Positions 11,461 to 25,516 of a stretch of DNA of 64,000 nucleotides are shown piece after piece; position 1 is the first letter of the stretch, and each line of letters opens with the position of its first letter. The stretch lies in contig CM068319.1 in assembly GCA_034766995.1 (NCBI GenBank), forward strand, positions 16,224,922-16,288,921, given 5' to 3'. The notes under the pieces were generated by a model. It was not told the DNA's origin. It was given only the letters and a program-made list of their open reading frames with translations, and did not search any database. Both the position numbers and the translations under genes were made by a program. This stretch comes from Acanthacorydalis orientalis (taxonomy: Eukaryota; Arthropoda; Insecta; Megaloptera; Corydalidae).

Positions 11461-12959
11461 ACATAAACTCATTAAAAACAAACATTTAAAAATAGAATAG
11501 AAAAAAAATTGTAATATACAGCCTCATGAAACATTTGTCATTCAGTCCATTGAAATCCATTAGTGAAAACGTTAACTATTTTAAAAATGATGTAAGTTAA
11601 TTGTAAAAAAAATACAATAAATATAATCATAGATTAATAATCAATATATAAGAATATTTATAAAAATATTCCATGTATAAAAGTGTTAAAAGTGAATGTG
11701 ATAGAAAAAAATATTTATTTAATTCCTAAAAAACCACATGAATCACATATGTCATAATTTCGATGCTTAGAAATGTATGTTATTTTCTACAAACTATCAT
11801 AAAGAATAAAATATAATTTATATTATATTTTTTTTAACTTCATAATAATTAGAATTTCTAAAACGGTGTTACTTAATATACAAAGTTAATAATGATTATT
11901 TTCATATCTGTACATCCGTTGTTGTAATTTTCTCTTTGATTTTTTTTGATGAATCTTTCGTTATACCAAAATCCTCTTTAACAAAAGTCTAAAGCGATAA
12001 AATTCAGACAGTGGATAGTCAAAGAGAATATAAAATAACTTAATATTGATCGAGTTTAAAAAAGTGAAATGTGTTTCTATAAACTAACATTTTTATTTAA
12101 AAAAGATACATTTCATCATTTTATATTTTAAAACCATAATTTAAAAAAATATATCAACACTCTATTGACATTTTAATCGCAGTTATCCTACAGAGAATTT
12201 GCAAAAATTGAAAACGGCTAACAAGAAAAAAATATTGATGTAAAACAATATTTTGTATACGAATTTAAATTTTATTAGTCGTTAGAATTTTAATAAATCT
12301 TCATTTTTACAATTGTCCAGAAAAACAAGAATCGTATTCTTCTAAAACTTTCATTTTATCATCACAGATATTTCAATTTTATTCTTTTTTAATATTACTA
12401 CCGTTACATTTTAATAAATATATTGTCTCAATGTTCTCGTTAATACAGATATATTTTTGATCGAATTTTGATCTTCGGGAATTGTGAGTTTCTCACAATT
12501 CCTGAATAATTCTCACAATTCTTTTATAATTCTTATTAGTCAAACAATTTCCTATCAAACCCACTTAAAAAATATACTCACTTATCGAATTGTAATGTTT
12601 TTTATATAAGAGAATATGTATTTTTTTTTCAAATTCGATACTATATGCGTTTCATAATTATATACTATAACAAGGGTAACAACAGTAAGGCTTATAAACT
12701 GCATTCGGCTCGTACGGGTAATTGGTGCGGTTCATTTATTATTTCAAACAAATAATGTACTTTATAACCACTAATCAACAACTAAAACTATAGAATGTTA
12801 CATCTAAGGAGTAATGAGATTAATTACTCCACTAGAATTTTTTACAATGATTGAAATACACAATAAAACTTGTTTTTTTTCTTAACATTTAAAAAAAGTT
12901 CTTATAAATTAAACTATTTCAAATAAATTTTAAACACCTACTCTGTATTCACTAAGAGT

Positions 12960-13180
12960 ATTCTATGTAACTGGGTAGTCTTTAAGCCCAGCCACACTAT
13001 AAATAACGAACACTGGGACTCGAACTCACGTCGGTAAAAAATCTAATATCTCGGATCGTGAATTTATAGTAAGTGGCAGAACAATAGTTCATGGTCGCTT
13101 CTTGTAGTTCGGCCAGCGCAAATTTAAATTTCCCCGGCTAAAGCGCCCTTCTACTAGCATTATTCTACAAAACTAGACAG
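12960..13180 (-). repeat. Possible SINE-like fragment with B-box-like motif
   Basis: This 220-bp block is more GC-rich than its surroundings. On the minus strand it reads CGTGAGTTCGAGTCCC near 13024, close to a polymerase III B box (GGTTCGANTCC). No clear A box or target duplication was found, so a tRNA-derived SINE is only a possibility. Confidence 0.3.
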
Positions 13181-13205
13181 TGAATGATATATATATATAT
13201 ATATA

Positions 13206-14107
13206 TTGGATTGATGCATAAGTTCGTAACGTTTATATTAAATTAAAAATTTATTTTTTTAAATAAACAGAATACATAAACTTATCAATAATATATTCTC
13301 CTCCATTGTTTGCGATTGCCTCCCAACGTTCTGGTAGTTTTTCAATTCCATGCCTGAAGAAATTCGGTGGTTTGGAGATGAAGAAGTCGTCAAACCAATT
13401 TTGAAGAGCAGCGTCGTTATTAAAGGAGATTCCTCGGAGATTGTTGGTCAGAGAGCGGAAAAGATGCAAATCGGATGGAGCAAGAACAGGAGAAGAGGGC
13501 GGATGCGGAATAACCTCCCAAACAAGCTCTTGAATAGCAACTTTTGTAATATTAGTAGAATGTGGACGGGCATTATCATTCTGCAAAATCATTTGATGCA
13601 GTCTTTCAGGTCGTTTTTCTTGAATTTCGGCCTCAATGCAACGGATTTGTTGGCAATAAACCACGGTAGTATTGATTGACGTGGATCATCGTGAATTCAA
13701 GCGTTTAAACGGTCTTCATCAGATTCGGATGGTTTTCCTGAACGTGGAGAATCATTCATGTGAAAATGGTTCTCTTTAAAAGGAAAAAATGACTTTCGCA
13801 CCATACTGTCCCAGATGGCATTCCTCCCGTAAACGTCGCAAATGGTTCCAGCTGTCTCTGATGCCCTAACTCCTCAACTAAACTCAGACAAAATGATATG
13901 TAGGAAATGTTCGTTTTTTTTGTACTTGACAATCCATTTTTCTCGACCAACCATTAACACAAACTTTCTACAAAATGAAAAATTCAAGAAGTATTAAATA
14001 AAACAATACTATATTAAAATGACATTAACACATGTCAAACAGACTTCTTTCCAAAGTACTGTTCTCTTGGATAAAAAAAAAACGCTACGAACTTATGCAT
14101 CAACCTA
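13206..14107 (-). mobile_element. Broken mariner element, ~0.9 kb
   Basis: Matching inverted termini share GATGCATAAGTTCGTA, each next to TA dinucleotides as expected for Tc1/mariner insertion. Full mariners are about 1.3 kb, so this copy is internally deleted. Between the ends, on the minus strand, lie an N-terminal helix-turn-helix part and a C-terminal catalytic part of a transposase with the middle missing. Cannot be autonomous. Confidence 0.93.
13251..13950 (-). pseudogene. mariner transposase, internally deleted and frameshifted
   Basis: The 5' part (13950 downward) encodes MVEKNGLSS and, after a frame change, the NDSPRSGKPSESDEDRLNA segment between DNA-binding and catalytic domains, then an in-frame stop. 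It jumps to the 3' part (13664-13251), which keeps the second and third metal-binding Asp of the DD34D triad (in NDNARPH and LAPSD, 35 residues apart) and the C-terminal KLPERWE motif. The first catalytic Asp region is deleted. The conserved non-catalytic SPD is SPV here. Family knowledge: cut-and-paste transposase. Non-functional. Confidence 0.9.
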
Positions 14108-14333
14108 TATATAGTGTGTGTGCATGTATTTGTACATTTCTTAAATTCATTCTCCGATAAACTGGCAATCTCCGCCCTTGAAATTATACCATTAGTTATA
14201 TATTTATTCGAAATATTCTTATTTGTTTCATTTTAGAATCGTTAACTAACTTTTTAAGTATTTAAAAATTTTTTTCAACATTTGTAGTTTGTTTTGTTCT
14301 CATGTACTTGGAATTTGAAATTATTTTTATTCC

Positions 14334-14474
14334 CTTGAGGTCACTATTCTTTGTTTTTGTTTCTCCGTCACTGCTTTCGTCTTTCGACATCTTTAAATAT
14401 GTACTCTTCTGAACACGTCACAAGAAAAAACTGGTAATTGCGAAACAAAAACAAACAATAGTGATCTCAAGGAA
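14334..14474. repeat. Inverted repeat with ~31-bp arms
   Basis: The left arm starts CCTTGAGGTCACTATT and the right arm reverse-complements to CCTTGAGATCACTATT, both continuing as TTTGTTTTTGTTTC. Similarity extends weakly outward. Candidate foldback or MITE; no clear target duplication. Confidence 0.7.
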
Positions 14475-14614
14475 AAGAAAATAACTTAACATTTTTTCAA
14501 CACATATGCAAATGACTTTTGTCAATATTGCTCCCAGTATTTGTCTCCCAAAGATCTTTTAATTCACCTTTCTTTTTTATATAAACTCGCAAATATTTTG
14601 TAATCTTGGCTTAG

Positions 14615-14656
14615 TATGTTCTTTTTTCTAACGATTTCATTAGAAAAAAGAACATA
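14615..14656. repeat. Perfect 17-bp hairpin
   Basis: TATGTTCTTTTTTCTAA (14615-14631) is the exact reverse complement of 14640-14656, with an 8-base loop. Confidence 0.75.
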
Positions 14657-15472
14657 ATGAAACGCTTAGAACATAGTAACTATACATATTAGTTTAAGAT
14701 ATTAGGAACTATTTATAAAATTTATTAAAAAAAAAACGATTTTTCTTTTACTGTTTATGTTTTGTATTTTCTATATATTTTGAAAAAATATATAAATACG
14801 CCATATGTTACTTGTCACTATAATTTATATGTTACCTGTCAATGACAAAAAATTATGTATAAATATTTATTGAAACTATAATTTTACCAAATTTTTATAT
14901 ACATGTAAATACTTTTTACATAGATACAAATTTCTTCAGTAGGATTCATTTTCAACGCATGATTTTATCATACACTCATGTAAAACTATCGTCATCTATA
15001 ATCAAACCTGGTTTCATTTCATTTTTAGGTGTAATTACAATGAAACAACTTTCACAGAAATATACTATTCTTCAATTTATATTTTTTTCAACATTTCTCA
15101 ATTTAATTCGAATTAGTTTACATATTATTAAAATTATACCAGTGCTTCATTTGTCAACATCAAAGTAATTCCACCACATCTATACAAATACATATTTAAA
15201 TAATCATACAATTAAACAATAAAACATTCACTTAAGTTCGAAAATAAAAAAAAAGATTTATTGTATATTGTGATTCGATGGAAACAGTACCAAATTTTAT
15301 ATAATTATATCAATATTATTATTATTAATTACGTATCTTTCTTATTAGAGGCATACGGGTTATTATTATAATGACCATTACATCTCAGATAAATTATATA
15401 TTTAACAAAATAATATAACTGTATTGTATATTTGGAATAAATTCATATATTTGATGGCAGAAATGCATTTGA

Positions 15473-16135
15473 TTATTGTTTATATTTACCTAGTTCAGAT
15501 ACTTTACGTTCCGGTATTACTAAAGGGTTTCTCGGCGGATATTCGGGAACAGGGTTCAAAACAATCGTTTCGACGTACTCTATAAGCGCTGGGATCGACA
15601 TGCGTGCATTCACGTAAAATGCTGTGTTTCCACAATATTCTTTTATCAAATGAATATTTACAAAATAGCGTATTAACTAAAAAATAAATACATACGAATG
15701 ACCTTCAAAAATAGAGATCTTTAAAAAATGATTGAATTTTATACGCATTAGTACTAAGATTAGTTGATTAGATGGTTTATTGACTAAACAATTCAACAAA
15801 TGATATACATTGAGTGATTTAAAACACACTTATCATAAAATGATTTTGAAAACTATGCATTCTTATTATAAAATTATCGTCAACACATATTACGCACGAA
15901 TATTGATTACATATTTACAACTGATTTTTATTCGTAAACATTTTATAATCATTTCAACAGTATCAAATTGTGTACTTGCACATATATTTTCAACAGATAA
16001 ATATAACGAAAAGCATTTTGTCATATTCAATATGTAAATAACTCATTAATAAAGTATAAATTCACTACAGTATGTTATGTTGCATACATATAAAATTTTG
16101 TTCATATTTTAATGGATTAATTAATATAAACATTA

Positions 16136-16194
<59 letters not shown>

Positions 16195-16986
16195 GGAAAA
16201 CCAAGACATGAATATTTAATATTTTAAAAATGACAACAGAACATTTCGATGTTGAAAAGAGAAGGAATGAATAAGCAAATAAAATATTCCAATGTGAATA
16301 ACAATTCAACCAAGAATGAAAATGGAAATAATATTACGATTTTTGTTACCGGTAACATTTCCGTGTCTCAAGAATCTATTTTTCTTAACAAAAATAGCTA
16401 TTAAATCCAATCCATTAATAAACGTAATAGTTTATTCGGTTATTTTTTGTAATTGCAAACGAGTAAATTTACTTGCGACTATGTCCAAAGTCGCTCGATG
16501 TAAGAGACTTAAGAGAAATATTTTTTTACAATTAAAATGTTAAAATTAAAAAAATATTTTCAGTAAAGTTTCTATTAAAAAAATTAACACTTTTTAATTA
16601 CAATTCTATTTCACACACTGTTGAACTATTTATTAATTCTTTTTTCAGTTGCAATAAAGACAAAAGGAACAACTGATATATTATTTTTGGATAGTTGACC
16701 AACACAACTGTTTTCTCAAAACCAATCACTTTAATAACTTTAGCATAAATAGTACCAATTAACATGAAATTAGTGCATAAAATAAACAAAGTGTAGATCA
16801 ATAGTAAACTCATCCAATTTAAATCCGATTACACCTTTTTGTACTCTTTTTTCATTTCATTGTTGTGCCAACGTTAGACGCTTCATAGGTGATGAGTGCG
16901 AGGTACGAAGACCTATGACTCATGGATGAGAAAAACGTTTTAAAAAACGTTTACTCTTTTTCGGTCTTTAATATATATATATATAT

Positions 16987-17036
<50 letters not shown>

Positions 17037-18424
17037 AAGGGTACTCGACGGTCCTCAGATTATAGACCCCTATTTAAGTATAAATTCAACTAGAAAAAAA
17101 TAAATTACAGTTGAAACAAAAACCGTTTAGAAAAAAATAAACACCAAGACCTTCAAGTTATTCCAAATTTATATAAAAATTCTCAACTAGCTAGTTATCT
17201 TAGTTCTACATTTATGTATATTGCAAACAAACATTGTCTTTTATTTATATAGGATATATACACGCTCATCCCTCGATTTGCAATATTTTAAGTTAGGCCC
17301 GTAACCAAACCATCATATTAGAGGGTGCAAAATTTTTTTATGTCAAAATGTCTGGGTGTTACGATGGAAACGAGCTCATAGAAACGTTTTTAATCATCAA
17401 GATTCTCCTATTGATTTTCCATGATTTTCAAATCTCCCGAAATTGCAGATTTTGAGGGGCAAACGGAGAAACCAGGGGGGGGGGCAGTGCCACCACTATG
17501 GACCTGTTTTGATTTGTAATTATTATACATTTCGATTCTACACAATATCAATTTACATAATTAAGAAAAAAAATATTATATATACATAATTTATTATATA
17601 TTGGTGATCATCATCAACTTTAAATGCCAGACGAAAAGAAATATATTTATAAACATAATAAACATATGTTATAAACAGAATATAGTTTCAACAACAAGAG
17701 AAATAGCTTATATTATCAATTTATCGCATTCATAAGAACGTTCGGAAGATTTTAATATTGATGACATTGAAGAACTATTTACAGATAACGAATTCACTAA
17801 TGTTAAACTATTTTAACTTTGGAAATGAATGTGAAAGGAATTCTGACGAACCAGCCATATTCGCCACACAGAATACTCATAGGATTCTGCATTTAGCCAC
17901 AAGGCTAGAAAATATAATTATAAATACAGATCCAAATACTAAAAGTACAAAAAAGCTTCTAAAAAACTGTTACAGTCAGTATGAACAGTTGTACAAACAA
18001 TTAATGGAAAATAAAGAACAAATATTGGCTGAAGTATGTTTAAAAAAGGTAAAATCCATAGTTCTAGTTCTTAAAATAACACCTGCAAATCAAACAGAAG
18101 GAAAAAGTTAATTATGTTAGAGTACAGCAAAGACAGGTAATAGAATTAACTTATTTTTTCTCCTCTCATTATATTTTTTGTGTTAATGTTAAAACATCGA
18201 TATAAAATAAGAAAAAATACGATTTTTCAACGCACACATATATATTAGTTTGGTAGAAAATAATTGCGGTTCATGACCTTGAAATTCATAACAAAAACCG
18301 CAATTATTTTCCTACCGATCTAATAATTACATATATTTCATCGCAAGATTCGATTTATGCGTTGCTAGTCCACAAAAACTTAACTATAATAGAACGTGTA
18401 TCCTCCTCGTAAATCGAATGATGA

Positions 18425-18513
<89 letters not shown>

Positions 18514-18725
18514 AATAAAATAAAAAAAAATCTTACGTCATCTCTAACTTTAATTTCATAATCTTTTGGATGTATTTTATAATCAGATTCGGATAAATTG
18601 TGTTTTTTAATTTCATTAACATTAATAGCTTCACCGGTGTATATATTTATTCTACGAGAAGTTAGTCTTTCTTGACATATCTCAGGTGGACATTCAAATA
18701 TTATTACTCTATAAAAATATTCACA

Positions 18726-18780
<55 letters not shown>

Positions 18781-19304
18781 TAATAATTATTATTATTTTG
18801 AATACCTATTCGGTGGTGTTTGTATCAAATCAAGATTATGAAAATCTTCCACCGTTTCTGGGAAACTCGTCAGTACCCATCCATTATTAACCAATTCCTT
18901 TTCTAACAGTTTATTTTCCAATATTTTAATGTGAATTTTCCTTCTGTCGACTTGTTTTAACAACACATTGTTTAATTGTTCTGTTTCTGGTGTTTTTCTG
19001 CACATTATTTGTGCTAAATAGGTACTGAAATCGACTAAAAATTCAATTCCACATGCATTTTTTTCGATTTATTCATATAATTTATTATTTTAAATAATGT
19101 TGTATCCTATTTGTAAAATTAACTTAAAGAAATAATTGAACTTTTCTATATGATAACCGAAATATTTCACACTAATATTTATTACAATTTTTATAAAAAT
19201 TAAAAAGGGATTTTAATTGTGTGATTAACACCTCAAACTGGAAAATAGTATATCTAAATTCAAGCGCAAATACCTGACAAATATTAAAATATTACACTTT
19301 AGTA

Positions 19305-19342
<38 letters not shown>

Positions 19343-20180
19343 GTATGTGTGTATGTGTGTCGCTAATGAATTTCAGTCCTAATTTTCGCCAAAACACTAA
19401 ACATGAATAACAGAAAGGTATATGAAACTAGTATTAAAACCGAAAAAATACATCAATTATTCAGATTATACATTATATTAAATCACAAATTTAAGTGGGT
19501 CAAAGAGTACAAACACAAATTTTTGGATTTAACTTACTATGAATTACATTAAAATGTTGCACAAGTGTATCTACAACTCTCCTATGACCACTTCCTCTAG
19601 GACCTATCAAACAAATTCTTGGTATTAAAGGTGGTTTCACACGTTTCTTAATCTTGCACATATCAGCACAAACTTGTGCGATTTCATCCATAGTTCTATT
19701 TTTCTTATAAATTTCCTGCGCAAAACATTATTTTTTCTACAATTTCGTCTGACTAAAATATCGACGAAAACGGCATGTAAATCACAAACAAAAATTATTA
19801 TTCAAGTATTTTTCAAATTAAACGCTTGAAAATTTTATATCTGCCAGTAGTGATCTTTCAACGTGAATAAAGAGTTTCTAATAATTATTTTGAATAAACG
19901 AAACATTAACAGTCCAAAAAATATCTCTATCTTGTTTTATTTTTATTTTTGGGTAATATATTTCGTATATATATATATATTATTATATTAAAATTAAATG
20001 TGTTTATTTTAATACTTCTGATTCTGTTAAATTATTATTCTTATGAATCGCATAAATCTCAATCTACCACATCTAGTTGCATCTCTTAATCCATCCTCGT
20101 GTAGCTTGTAGATAATGTAGCTAACTGAGGGCTCAAAAACCTAACTAGTCGTGGTAGATAGACTCATATAATTTACAAAC

Positions 20181-20234
<54 letters not shown>

Positions 20235-23200
20235 GAAAAGGGGAAAGAAGCAGAAATTGAAAAGAAAATACCGTTATAAGTGTTTTGTATGTGTCTTTAA
20301 ACCCAATCAAATCGTTTTTATAATCTTCATAAGCATGTAGTAATTTCGCACTTTTTGGCAAAGAGGAAGGAATAATTTGAAAAATATGCGTTGGTAATAT
20401 TCTTTTTTTTTGTAAAGCTTTTGCTTCGTGTACCGTTTTTGGTATATCTGAAATATGTTTATACATTATATAATTTTTCGCATTTTTTAAGACCATTACA
20501 AATTTTTACAACTAGTATATATGGATTTCAAATACATATTTATGATTAAACGATAATTATTATCTTTCACCCTTAGCTGCGACTGTGGGTCAATAAAAAA
20601 TATATTTTTTTTTATAAAAATAGCATTTTTTTCAGTTTTCCTGACTTTTACAATTTTTGTTCAATAGTCAATTTAATTTTTCAATTATATAACCTATTCC
20701 ATTCATTAAAGTAACCCTTCAGTATAAACGAAAAAAAAAATCAAGTCAAAATATTGTATAGTTTTTTTGCAGTAACAATTTTTAATCGCTGGGGTCATAT
20801 TGACCCCATGTGGCAGCTATGTTATACCAGATAAGTGTGGCAGCTAAGGGTTAAGACTGTTGACCTTTAAACTTCTTTTTTAAACTTCTGGCTTGATATT
20901 AAAAATATTAAAATGGTTTCTACCAAACAGCTCATATTATTTTTTATTACATTTCAGTATTACATATTCCTTTAAAATCATTTCTATATTTTCGAAACGA
21001 TCCGATAAAAAAGAGAATTAAATGTGCTAGTGTTAACGTTCAATACGTTAAAATGGAAATATCATTAAATATTCTTGTCAGATCTATTAAAAAATAGCAA
21101 TTTCGTCTGATTTATTCATACAATATACTAAAATAAAACATTAATCACCAAATGCATTGTGTATTCTAGCAATGTTATGAAGTACATTAAATCAGAAAAT
21201 TTATTAATCTAATAACTTCAAACGAATTAAAATGTATGAATAAATAACTATAATTTTCGCACATAAAAAAGCTTCAATAATTTTTAGCCAACATTATACA
21301 GCGTATTTTAAAATACAAGATTCACTTATTTATTAAATAATTTCGTTTCAAAATCGATAATTTAAAGTAATTTTTATTCATGTGAAAGTATTTAAGCCTG
21401 ACTTTAACGAAAACAGTCGTTATAATAACCTAATCATCGCTCAAATGAAAAAAATATATTTCAATATTTTGAATTCCGAATTTTTATTTTTTTAAAAATA
21501 TAATCAGAGCATTTAAAACTCTACAAATCGTTAAACATAATCTTTCAAAAAGTGTAGATTGTTGCAACGGCATGGTAATGAGATTGTTTCCTATTTTTGT
21601 CAATATTCAGTAGACTGTAAAAAAAATCATGAAAAATGTAGAGATTCAAATCAGACAATGAAAATGAAATGAAATTTCCAGCAAGAAATAGGAAATAAAT
21701 TCGTCTAACGATTTTATTTTACATTCAACATCGCATGCCCGAAAGTGACATTATTTAGGTACTTCGAACAGTTTACAGCGAACATAACCTAAGCTAAACA
21801 ATTGTTTAAAAGTGGATTCGAAAAATTCAAATAGAAAATTTCAGCATCCAGGATAGTTTTAATGAGACACGCCATCAACTCTCGATTGACAGTGACAAGA
21901 AAACCATAGCTGAGTTATTGACATGTATTCTTAAACGACTCAAAAACAACCCAAGTAAATGCTTCAAAGTGATCAAAGTATATTTTCAGGGTAAAATGAA
22001 GTTCCAGGCTGTACAAAGAAGACATATTTATCAAGACGGGTTCCAAACCTCCTGAAATCGGTAGATAATAATTCTCGAGTCAAATCCATTAAATTGTTAT
22101 TAGACAAATTTAAAAACGGAAAATAATACGATTTCAAAAACACCGATACAAGAGATGAAGCCTTGCTTTACAAAAAAACCCATTTCGAAAACTAGTTTGA
22201 GAGATAGCTTCGCCACCTTCAAAAATATACTGACGATGGGAGCGATTAGGTAAATAAATGTTGAATAGATGCTCTTTCAGAAAAAAATAATAAAAAAATT
22301 CTATCCACATTATTTATTTAAATTTCTTCAAACATACACTCATTGTTCGCAAATCAGTAATTACATTTAGTGTAAAAAAGATCAACTGAAATGTACTGTT
22401 TATATTTATAAAACAATAATAATGTATATACATAATTATTATCAGTAACAATTAAAAAATCTCACCAACGAATATCCAACCAGATTTCTCAACTATTTCT
22501 GTTTTAATAATTTTATGCAGGTTCTTTATCATATGTTTTGGAGTGAAAACCGTCACAGAATCCTTTAAAAAAATGTTACAATATTAATTCTGTAGACTTA
22601 GTTATACACATTAATAACTACTCAAAACGTATGAATTGTAATAAATTATAAATACAAGTATTAAAATATATTTTAATTTAAACCGTATCAAAAATACTGT
22701 ATTTTTATCTTGTTTTAATTTTTTCAGATCTCACTTTATTTCAAGTAATTAACTATAACCTACATTTGTAAAATCTGCAGGCGAAATCACTTTACTACCA
22801 GTTCGTTTAGAAATCAAGTCGGCCAAATCTAATTTATTGAAGAATGGAGGTGCGATTATTATAACTTTTGGTAGACGTTTGGATCTAGCTGCGTGTTGTA
22901 TAACATCTCGCAAAAAGAGAATATGATCTCGTGGTTGCTGGAGGATCAGTTCACGAGCTAATTCCTGTAAAAATAATGTCTAAGACATCAATCTACTAAA
23001 TGTAAACGTAATGATATTTTAAATTCTCTATTCAGTCAGAGAATATTGACAATTTAATAGACAGAAGTGTTTCACCTAATCAGATTAATTTTTATTAACG
23101 CATTGGCATAATTTTTATTGGACAAAAATTATTTTTAAAAATTAATAATATAATTCAAAAATGAAGATATTTTAAACAAGAAAATTTGATGAATTACTAA

Positions 23201-23693
23201 ATCGATATAAATTTAAATATTTATGGAAAAATAAGTGAAGAAAATAGCACATATATTTTAAACGGAAGTCAAAAAAATAATGAATAAAGGAAGATCATTA
23301 ACTTGTCAATTAACAAAAAGTCTATAAGATTATAAACAACCATTAATAGTAAAGAAATACTTAATTTGAATTGTACTTTCGGAACAATAACATTTACAAT
23401 GAAGATTTGGTTCTTTTCACAAAGAAAAAATCTTAAATTCCTGCAGTTATATTTAAATGTTTAAAAATAATTTTCAATCGCACGTACGAATTATATATAT
23501 ATATATATATGCACACATACACACGGATGATTTAAAAAAGGTATTCTGAAAATGTGTATATAGATTCAGGAATGAAAAATAAAAAGTTATGCAGACATGT
23601 GACCAACACTTCATTACAGAAATACACAATGTTTTACTTTTTCTAATAGTGAACAGGTTTTTTTATTTAATTTCATGTTATGTAAGTTTATTT

Positions 23694-23741
<48 letters not shown>

Positions 23742-24093
23742 GAATATACAATTTTCCTCAAAACTTCTTTAAGACATTTATAAAAGAAACCTCTAGTATT
23801 TAGTATAGTAACTGAAATTTCTTGAACATTTTGTATAAAACACACTGATGTCAATGGCAAGAAATTTTCAAATTTTAAATTGAGTATATTTTACATACCT
23901 AGAACGTTAATAATAGTAATATTAGTATTATAACATGGATACATTTCTTTATTATATAAATTAAACATATTTTTGATTAATTAAAGTAATTTACCTAAGA
24001 AAAAGGTTCATTCATCTGTTTTTTCACTTTTAAAAACATATTTATATCACTACACAAAAAAAACAGACAAATTCCACAAAATGTATGTGTGTT

Positions 24094-24155
<62 letters not shown>

Positions 24156-25460
24156 GAGAGAGAGAGAGAGAGTAAACCATTGGCTTAATGTCAAGAAATA
24201 CGTACACGACATATTTACATAAAGAATTGTTTTGTATGTATTTATAAATTATTATATTATTACACTTGAGAAAGTCGGAAGACTATAATATTCTTTTTTT
24301 ATTAATGTGTAGATTATTGTTTTTCTTTTTTATTTATTAATGTAGTAATAAGAATTAAAACACATACATGTCCAAATGTATAATTAATAATATTATTAAT
24401 ATAATTAATTTATAAATCGATTTTATATCCTTTTCTTAATCATATATTATTAGTTCAAACACATTCTGTAGCTTGAAGTTTTATATTTTATGTATAATTT
24501 AATAGTTATGAGAAAAAAAAGTAATATGTATGTATATATATATATATATTACTTTAACCCTTTGACATACAAAGACGTCTCTGATACGTTATCTGTTTCT
24601 TATGCCATTGTGAACATTGACATGTGTGAAACGCATGTATATTTAGTTGGCTTTAATGCAACTACAACGCAAATATTAGAAAAAAATAATTATATTTATT
24701 CAGTGTTAAAATCATAAACCATAAAAACGAACCCTGTAACATGTCTACTTTGAACTGTACAAAATTGACAGTGAAAACCAAATGACCTATTCGAGGGAGT
24801 GCACATTTTCCTGAACATATACCGTCCACTGATAAAAAGCAACATCCTGCAAAGAGATGCCAGGTGTGCTCAAAAATAATATAATAGGCGAAACGATTTG
24901 GCAGTGTAAAACATATCAAATACCTCTACATTTACCAGAACGTTTCGAAAAATTTCATACACTACAGGACTATTTAATTATTGTTTCATTCGTTATTTAA
25001 TTATTCTTTATTAATTTCGGTTATCAGTATTGAATTATAATATTTAGCATTGTATAAATATTCTTTTCTTTGTTAAACTCACGCACATGTTAGGCTGAAA
25101 AATAAATAGTGTTTTTTCGGTAATATCGAATTTCGATTAACTCGTATGTCAAGGGGTTAAGAAGATAAAGTTCAATTACGAAAACCGAAATGAACTTTAA
25201 ATACATAAAAAAATTAATTAAAACAAGCAATGAAATGAAAATGGGTAGAACATGTAACAAGGAAAACAAAATAAAACATTAACAGGAAATCACAAAATTA
25301 AAAAATGTTGAACAAGTGAACAAGGAACAGATTAGGTAACAACTTTGTACAAAAACGTATAGAACATTCGTTGGAGATGTGTAGAAAGTACCAATAATTT
25401 AAGAACTGGAAGAAATTAGAAGAGGTCTTTATCGGACAAAGGTTGAAGATTATATACAGA

Positions 25461-25516
<56 letters not shown>

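Larger units (their letters stand above)
9041..12959. other. Intergenic AT-rich DNA
   Basis: No gene recognised. It holds (TA)n at 9747-9799, 10709-10758 and 11368-11458, and an 11-bp perfect hairpin (GGAATTGTGAG) near 12479-12503. A 75-codon ORF at 10074-10301 (from a GTG; first ATG 10080) has unusually balanced codons but no splice context or family match I can name. Confidence 0.5.
14108..15472. other. Intergenic AT-rich DNA downstream of AK8
   Basis: It holds an inverted repeat at 14334-14474 and a perfect 17-bp hairpin at 14615-14656. On the minus strand an AATAAA (TTTATT at 15257-15262) lies about 210 bp after the AK8 stop and could be its poly(A) signal. No gene seen. Confidence 0.5.
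15677..18536 (-). other. AK8 last intron, 2.86 kb
   Basis: It runs between GAC|GTAAGA (18537) and the TTTTTTAG acceptor before 15676. It contains an opposite-strand ORF at 17761-18111, a 79-bp mariner MITE, (TA)n at 16140-16189, 16970-17033 and 18427-18510, and a G9 run at 17476. The rest shows nothing recognisable. Confidence 0.7.

Noticed and set aside
13020..13040. tRNA gene on the minus strand
   Set aside because: The B-box-like CGAGTTCGAG match lacks an A box and cloverleaf stems, so it is at best a SINE remnant.
21720..22250. Possible mariner helix-turn-helix remnant in AK8 intron 3
   Set aside because: A frame with ENFSIQDSFNETRHQLSID faintly resembles the mariner linker, but termini and catalytic motifs are absent.
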